Shown here: piece after piece, positions 58,601-64,000 of the stretch
Layout: the number at the start of each line of letters is the position of its first letter
How positions within the stretch are numbered: position 1 is the stretch's first letter
Assembly (NCBI GenBank): GCA_904066235.2
Contig: CAJFCV020000005.1
Location: forward strand, 10,907,501 to 10,971,500
DNA: 64,000 bases
Direction of reading: 5' to 3'
DNA from: Bursaphelenchus xylophilus
Lineage: Eukaryota; Nematoda; Chromadorea; Rhabditida; Aphelenchoididae
The notes under the pieces: model-generated
Seen by the model: only the letters and a program-made list of their open reading frames with translations
Told to the model about the DNA's origin: nothing
The model's database searches: none
Position numbers and translations under genes: made by a program

Positions 58601-59611
58601 ATGGTAAGGAGGGTTTTTGGACATGGATAATATAAATTTGATGGTAATTTTGAAATAGAAAGATAAAAGTGGGCAAATTTAGGTCTAAATGGACGAAAAA
58701 TGAAGGAATTTTGTTTTCAGACTGGTCTGAAGCACGCGGACGAGCTGCACGAGAAGGGCGAACATCAGAAATGTTACGATGAGCTGAAGAAACGCGCCGA
58801 AGCCGAGCCCACGAACCCGGAAGTGTTGTGGCGGTTCGCGCGCGCTTGCCACTCCCTGGCCAACACTTTCGATCAGAAGAACCCGAAGAGGAAAGAGTTG
58901 GTGCAGGAAGGGCACAAATTCGCCGTCGCCGCGTATAAAATCACTGACAAGGACTTCAACGTCCTCAAATGGGCCGCAGTGCTGAGCGGAGCGTTGACTG
59001 ACTATCTGGGAACCAAGGACAAGATCAAAGAGGGATTCACTTTCAAGGTAATTGCGATTTTGGCGGGATTCAGGGAGCTGTGAGGTTTTCGTGGCGGGAC
59101 GCAGGGTTAATGTCAAGGATAAGATAATTTTGCTCTAAAAACAGTCTGAATCAAATTGAAATTGAAAATTTGGTGAATAAAAGGAAGGATTAGACTATAT
59201 TTGTGATTTTAGGAATACCTGGACAAAGGCTTGGCCATCAGTCCGGGCGAATATTCACTTCTCCATATGAGGGGCCGATTCTCATACAATGTCGCAAATC
59301 TCTCATGGCTCGAAAGAAAAGCCGCGGCAGCCTTCTTTGCCACCCCTCCAACCGCTACGTTCGATGAAGCCATCACCGACTTTGCGGAGGTAAAATTTTT
59401 TTATATTACACTAGACACACTTTCCTTCCAGGTGGAGAAATTGAAACCCGACTGGGTGGAGAACCTAATATTCTTGGCCAAGTCCTATATCGCCAAAGGC
59501 GACAAAGAAAAAGCGAAGGCGGTCCTGAACCGGACCATCAAATTGCAGCCCGAGGACGAGGCGGACCGCGAATTCATCGAAGAAGCCAAAAAGACCCTCA
59601 AATCCCTCTGA
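55623..59611 (+). CDS. RMDN family protein (regulator of microtubule dynamics), paralogue A
   Basis: Exons are 55623-55774, 55857-56115, 58721-59047, 59213-59389 and 59432-59611; 1095 nt give 364 aa. The N-terminus has one membrane helix (TAFLATAVVIQSGALYFLYR) and a coiled stretch (VNGLKQRVKHLEEQQ), then a Ser-rich linker. The C-terminal TPR-like RMDN domain is clear: HADELHEKGEHQKCYDELKK, EVLWRFARACHSLA, WAAVLSGALTDYLGTKDKI, LLHMRGRFSYNVANLSWLER, FFATPPTATFDEAI and NLIFLAKSYIAKGDKEKAK. Family members bind microtubules or sit on ER/mitochondrial membranes. Intron 2 (2.6 kb) holds a 1-kb palindrome and an apparent internal start. Paralogue B follows on the same strand. Confidence 0.93.
56885..57955. 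repeat. 1.07-kb inverted repeat in the RMDN-A intron
   Basis: Arms from about 56885 to 57415 and 57420 to 57955 mirror one another almost end to end, with different sizes of A/T runs. Landmarks are AAAATTTTATCTTTTTTTGG and its mirror, TTGAGCCCTCAAGACAAAG and its mirror, and GGACGATTGGGG. The inner half is the same element as at 21600-22665 and 59768-60270. Confidence 0.85.
58560..58603 (+). promoter_or_regulatory. Candidate internal first exon of RMDN-A (ATG|GTAAGG)
   Basis: ATG at 58601-58603 sits directly on a GTAAGG donor, 117 bp before the exon-3 acceptor (TTTTCAG at 58720). Splicing them gives an in-frame MTGLKHADELHEKGEH start, a protein without the membrane helix. The arrangement copies isy-1, where a lone ATG forms exon 1. 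Not proven. Confidence 0.45.
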
Positions 59612-59767
59612 TCTTGGTTACAGTCACCATAAAAGGTCTCAGAACAAACTTGTCAATAGTTGCATTCTTTCAGCTAACTTTTTTTTATATTGTACTTGAT
59701 GCATTCAGCATTTCAAACATGCCATAAACAGTTATAACACGAAGAATTTGGGTTGAATTTTATGGAA

Positions 59768-60270
59768 CTGGGACGATTGGGGAAAAAGAAGATTGGGGAA
59801 AAGTACGATTGGGGAAACCGAAAAGTATTATTTTTCTTGGATGCAAGTCGAAATTAGGATAATCGAGGGTGCCGATTTCGAAAATGACATTAATTTTTTC
59901 ATATAAAAATCTTTACTTTTTTCCTTAAATAGTACTGTAAACTAGTAATTTTTTGATTTTTTTTCAGGAATACTCGATTTTGGGGTTTTCGATGGTGCTG
60001 CTTTCAAATCAGAAAAAATGAATAAGATTTTCGAAATCAGCAAGGTCGAAACCCCCCTAAATCGAGTATTTGTGAAAAAAATCAAAAAATTACTAATTTA
60101 CAGTACTCCTAAAGGAAAAAAGTAAAGATCAAAAAAAAATGAATGTCATTTTCGAAATCGGTACCCTCGATTATTCTAATTTCGACACTTGCATCGAAGA
60201 AAAATAATACTTTTCGGTTTCCCCAATCGTACTTTTCCCCAGTCTTCCTTTTCCCCAATCGTCCTGCTCC
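59768..60270. repeat. Foldback element (GGACGATTGGGG ends) between the RMDN genes
   Basis: Left end GGACGATTGGGGAAAAAGAA, right end TTCCTTTTCCCCAATCGTCC. The arms meet near 60018. About 500 bp, non-coding. It belongs to the same family as the repeats in swp-1 intron 3 and RMDN-A intron 2. Confidence 0.82.
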
Positions 60271-60771
60271 GGATTTTATATTGGACATCAGAAATTGCAC
60301 GGTTTTTGTCAGTAAAGTAGAGAAATTTGAATTATATTATCCATGATCCAGTTACATGATAAAAAATTAAATAAACATGTTTTATCTTGGTTTTATCCTG
60401 TAATTTGGTGGACAAATGCTTCGCAAGTTCATTACGACACATTTAAACGCCCTAATTTGGCCGAATCCACCATCAGCCCTCCATTCATCAGCTTTTCTGA
60501 ACAATTTATCAAAATTTGCTCCCAAGTGGAATATAAAAACAGAAAACATGCAAAATTAGACGCTTCTGATAAGATAAAACCACGTTCTTCTTGTTTGTTC
60601 AGCCGATCAGCGTTCGATTGAAGTCGGTCCACAAAAAATGAATCGAAATTATCAGTGGGACTGACGGGTTTTTTGGACACGATCGAAATCTGTCGGAATT
60701 TTCTCAATCTTCTTCTTCCTTCGGCCTAAATCGAAGCGAACGCTAAGAGAGACCCGCGGCATTGGTAACAG

Positions 60772-62317
60772 ATGGGTTCTCCAAGGCCAGCTGGGCCTTC
60801 TGCATCCGCATACAGGGACGTACAGGTTGGGAATTTGGGTCAACAGGTTGGTTCTGGGTCAAAACTTGATTTTCTTTTGTTTTTAGGTAATGAACAACAT
60901 TTTGTTAATTGTTTTTATGTTTTGAGAGCACCAAATTGGATGTGCAGGACGTGGTAGTGATATTTGCGGTGGTTTCGGCTGTTTTGGGAGCTCTTTTGTT
61001 GATCTCCTTCGTCTGCATCTTCTACTTGAACAAATGCCTGAAACGGCTGAGAATGAAGCATGAGGAACTGGTTGCTACTCACAATGGGGCACGGTAAGAC
61101 TCTTGCATTATTCTTATGTCATTTTTAGGGCCTATTTATTTCATTATCACCGAGTTTTCATCGATATTATTTTAGGCAAGAGTTGGATAACTTGTGGATG
61201 CGACTCAAGAACGTTGAAGACTCTGGCGGCCATAAACGCCGTTGCACTGTGACCTTTTCGTCCTCCGTTCCGCAAGGCGAGGGTACGAACCGGATGAGTC
61301 GAGCCGCGTCCACCACTTCCAGCCTCGTTTACCATGACGCGCATGATGATTGGATGGCGACGGAGGCGTTTCTCAACGAACATCAAGCCGCGTTTGGGAA
61401 TGGCGCAACGAAGACGGTAGGTTGCGAATTTTTATGCAATTTTTTCGGTCTTAGAATCCATATTCCCGCTTCGATCATCTCCATGAAACCGGACAACATC
61501 ACGAATTGAATCAAGAGCTGAAAGAGTTGTTGGAGGACGATCCGAATAACATTGAATTATTGTGGCGTTATGCCCGCTCTTGTCATGCGTTGGGTTACAA
61601 GTTCGGAAAGGACAAGCGTATGATCCAAGAGGGCTATAAACACGCAATGCTTGCCTACGAAATGGATGATGGACATTTCGATGTTCTCCAATGGACCGCC
61701 GCCCTGAGTGGATCGCTCACTGACTTCTTGGGAACGAAAGAGCGAATTCAAGAGGGATTCAAGTTCAGGGTAGGAGATTTATTCGATTTTTTTTTATTGT
61801 TTTAGGAGTATCTGAACAAAGCGCTGGCGATAAAGCATGACGACTGGTCATTGCTCCATATGAGAGGCCGTTTGGCCTACAATATTGCAAATTTGACTTG
61901 GGTGGAGCGCAAAGCGGCTGCCACTTTCTTCGCCGACCCGCCCACCGCCACCATGGACGAAGCGATCGAGGACTTCTTGGAGGTAAGGATAAGATAATTT
62001 AGTGTCCAAAATAAAACCCAATGTCTTCTACGCCACATTTTCACAAGTTTTGTGACCTATTAGTATCATTTTTTCCTTTGGATTGTTCCAATTTTGCATT
62101 ATATTCACCTTGATTATATTACACTTGATCTGTTCAGGTGGACAAAATCCGTGCCGATTGGGCCGAAAACCTCTACTATCTGGCCAAATCCTATCAAGCC
62201 AAGGGCGACAAGGCGGCGGCCAAGGCCATTGTGAACCGACTGATCAATGTGGAGCCCATCGATCAGTCCGATCGGAATTTCATCGATGAAGCCAAGAAAT
62301 TGAGCAAATCTCTCTGA
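60772..62317 (+). CDS. RMDN family protein, paralogue B
   Basis: Exons are 60772-60825, 60948-61093, 61176-61416, 61455-61769, 61806-61982 and 62138-62317; 1113 nt give 370 aa. An N-terminal Pro/Gly-rich stub precedes a strong membrane helix (VVVIFAVVSAVLGALLLISF) and a basic/coiled juxtamembrane part (CLKRLRMKHEELV). A Ser-rich linker with SRAASTTSSLVYHDAHDDW parallels the same spot in paralogue A. The RMDN domain keeps ELLWRYARSCHALGYKF, QWTAALSGSLTDFLGTKERI, HMRGRLAYNIANLTWVERKA and NLYYLAKSYQAKGDKAAAK. The last three intron positions and phases match paralogue A, so the pair arose by tandem duplication. Confidence 0.93.
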
Positions 62318-62604
62318 ATTTTTAACGTTTTCTCATCTTCTGGACGTCTCCTAAAACTGTAAGGTCTCAGGTTTAAACTTAGAAACGGTTAATACTCTGC
62401 ATTTTCGTCTAATAGCGACTTTATAGACTTGTATATGATTTTAAAGCCAATAAATTGATGTCTCAAGTTTTTTTTCGTTTTTTTTTATATGAAAATTGCC
62501 TTGAGAGGTCCAGAAATGCCTTTGGAAGAGAATTAATTACTAAAGTTTGTATTTATATACACTTTTGGACCTAAAAATTCGACATAGGCGAGCAGAACAG
62601 TGTT

Positions 62605-62871
62605 TTATTCGGTGGCCGAGACCTGTTGAGTCTGTTCTATTCGATGGCTCCGCACCTCCTTCCCGGACGCCGGTTGTGTGGGCTCGACGGTGGATCGCTT
62701 GCTAGGCATCGCCGTCTCGTCCTTCAACTCCTCTTGTTTCTCGCTGAAAGTGGCGACCAGCGTCTTCTCGATCTCGGGCTTCTCCTTTGCGGAAACGGAG
62801 GCCGCCTGAACCTCCGGTGGTGGGGCGGCCGGCTTACAGGCTGGTTTGGGCTCGGCGGGCGGGGGAGGAGG
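62605..62871 (-). CDS. Terminal exon of an unidentified Pro/Glu-rich protein (partial)
   Basis: A minus-strand exon with acceptor TTCCAG at 62877-62872 and stop TAA at 62607-62605. Phase 0 gives 88 residues: PPPPPAEPKPACKPAAPPPE first, then a charged stretch (KEKPEIEKTLVATFSEKQEE) and a polar end. Codon choice and splice-bounded openness support it. Upstream exons must lie beyond the repeat-filled intron, probably off the right edge. I do not recognise the family. Confidence 0.55.
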   Translation of the reverse strand, partial: PPPPPAEPKPACKPAAPPPEVQAASVSAKEKPEIEKTLVATFSEKQEELKDETAMPSKRSTVEPTQPASGKEVRSHRIEQTQQVSATE

Positions 62872-62923
62872 CTGGAATGGAGATATTTTTACACTACCGC
62901 TATCATTTCACTTCTTTTTTTTT

Positions 62924-63030
62924 TGCACCGTGCATTTACTTTTTTTTGTTTTCGCACAGTGCATCTTCAACTCTTTCTCACGCATGTCGCCGACGCACAG
63001 TGCATTTTCCCATTTTCGCACAGTGCAACC
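62924..63030. repeat. Short GCAC-N-GTGC array
   Basis: Four palindromes (GCACCGTGC, GCACAGTGC three times) with spacers like those of the 1.3-kb and 11.7-kb elements (CTCACGCATGTCGCCGACGC). Probably a truncated copy inside the intron of the minus-strand gene. Confidence 0.75.
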
Positions 63031-63054
63031 CTCAAAAAAGTCAGACATGGCAAA

Positions 63055-63225
63055 ACGGGCCGGGCCGGGGACCCTTCGGGCCCCCGGCCCGGCCCCCTAG
63101 AAGTTGGGCCCGGCCCGGCCCTTTTCAAAATTTTCAAAGCCCGGCCCGGCCCGGCCCCGAGGCACCTTCGGCCCGGCCCGGCCCGGCCCTGAGGGGTCTT
63201 AAGGCCCGGCCCGGCCCGGCCCTTT
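63055..63225. repeat. GC-rich GGCCC repeat
   Basis: About 170 bp made of CCCGGCCCGGCCCGGCCC runs in four clusters separated by short AT segments (TTTTCAAAATTTTCAAAG). It is nearly all G+C in an AT-rich region, and both strands can form stable GGCCC hairpins. Confidence 0.85.
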
Positions 63226-63239
63226 TTTCATTACTCTAA

Positions 63240-64000
63240 ATTTTGCGTTTTAATTGCTATTTTTTGTTTTATGATGTTACCACAAAGTTTTCGGCGTCTT
63301 ACTTGATACAAGCGGCCAGTGGCTTCGATATAGGATCAATTTATGACCAATAATGATCAATAATTGGAGAATGTTTATCCAGATGTCATGGGTAATATAA
63401 TTTACCCTCTCAAATGCTTTACATCGGTTTTTCCTGGAGTCTGGATATGGATTTGGCAATCAAATGGACTGTCTGATGTTTTCAATTTACTTCCACGACC
63501 TTCTTACTTGTGATTCAGTTTTCCATCTTCCAAAAAATCATTGAAAATCTCAAAAATGTTAAAAAACATAACTATTATTTTTAAATCGTCAATCTTCTTG
63601 TGTTTCTGGTATTCTTATTACATTTCCAACATGTCAACACTTTTTACGCCGCTCAATTCTTCCTAGCGCGGACGAAATCATCATGGATAATATCGGGGAA
63701 AACTCGGAAAATCGTCAAAAAATTAATATCAAGCTTCCGAAATAGTTCTAAGTCGCACATATTCTCATTCCCCAAGGACTGCTGGACATTTTCCACTAAA
63801 AATTAAAGTTTTGATTTTTCTACAGTAATCCATTTACTACGGTAATTCATAGTATCGTGGACAGAAAGATTTTAAAATTTGCACAGAGAATCTGCATGTC
63901 GTGAAACATAATTCCGCCAAGTTTCATCCAAATCCATCAACCGCTACCAAAGTTACTGGAGATTATAGTTTGCCAAAACTTCTCTTTTGAACCTTCAAAA
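63240..64000. other. Right edge; no gene seen
   Basis: AT-rich and apparently intronic to the minus-strand gene or intergenic. Two reverse copies of the dispersed motif (GGTAATATAA near 63391 and CATGGATAATATC near 63682) are the only structure I can point to. Confidence 0.35.

Noticed and set aside
62626..63192. Plus-strand open frames through 62.6-63.2 kb
   Set aside because: They run across the minus-strand Pro-rich exon, a palindrome array and the GGCCC block. The peptide (GPGPALFKIFKARPG) is simple GC repeat.
1..64000. tRNA, rRNA, snRNA or spliced-leader RNA genes
   Set aside because: No cloverleaf with A/B boxes, rRNA core or Sm-site RNA was recognised by eye. A covariance-model scan would be needed to exclude them.

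Overview
The window looks like nuclear DNA of a free-living or rhabditid-type nematode. Its genes are cut into short exons with introns that begin GTAAG/GTGAG and end TTTCAG. Several start codons follow splice acceptors, as expected with spliced leaders. Two splicing-factor genes sit head to tail 234 bp apart, as in nematode operons, and the encoded proteins match metazoan families. The species cannot be named from sequence alone.

Layout. 1-4.2 kb: 5' part of a Na+/Ca2+ exchanger gene on the minus strand, with introns swollen by repeats. 4.2-18.4 kb: no convincing gene. This stretch is a repeat field built mainly from (i) arrays of the palindromic 9-mer GCAC-N-GTGC, (ii) small elements with inverted ends beginning CAGTCTGTCGGG, and (iii) a roughly 450-bp element with CAGGGGAAGT ends. 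18.4-24.8 kb: ISY1 followed by SFSWAP/swp-1, probably one operon of splicing factors. 23.1-41.0 kb: a four-copy tandem array of a 4-5 kb segment. Each unit carries the 3' half of swp-1 and a complete 311-codon divergent homeobox gene. The extra swp-1 tails are frameshifted, nonsense-mutated or interrupted, but all four homeobox frames are open and exactly the same length. The three internal unit junctions carry the same hairpin made from a transposon end. 40.8-41.7 kb: a two-exon gene for a 107-aa protein I do not recognise, whose first exon was copied with the array. 42.8-51.5 kb: SPT6 (emb-5) on the minus strand in 14 exons. 51.8-53.4 kb: MYG1, divergent from SPT6. 54.1-55.5 kb: another GCAC-N-GTGC array. 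55.6-62.3 kb: two tandem RMDN (regulator of microtubule dynamics) paralogues. 62.6-62.9 kb: the last exon of an unidentified proline-rich gene on the minus strand. 63.05-63.23 kb: a very GC-rich GGCCC repeat.

Functional picture. The genes are mostly housekeeping: pre-mRNA splicing (ISY1, SWAP), transcription elongation on chromatin (SPT6), RNA processing in nucleus and mitochondria (MYG1), microtubule/membrane proteins (RMDN) and calcium extrusion (NCX). The notable material lies between and inside them. It comprises the clustered palindrome arrays, the recently amplified homeobox cassette whose coding sequence is itself close to self-complementary, an SPT6 intron that is one palindrome from splice site to splice site, and a 16-bp motif repeated in many introns. 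All exon models were built by hand from splice consensus and reading-phase continuity. They have not been checked against transcripts.
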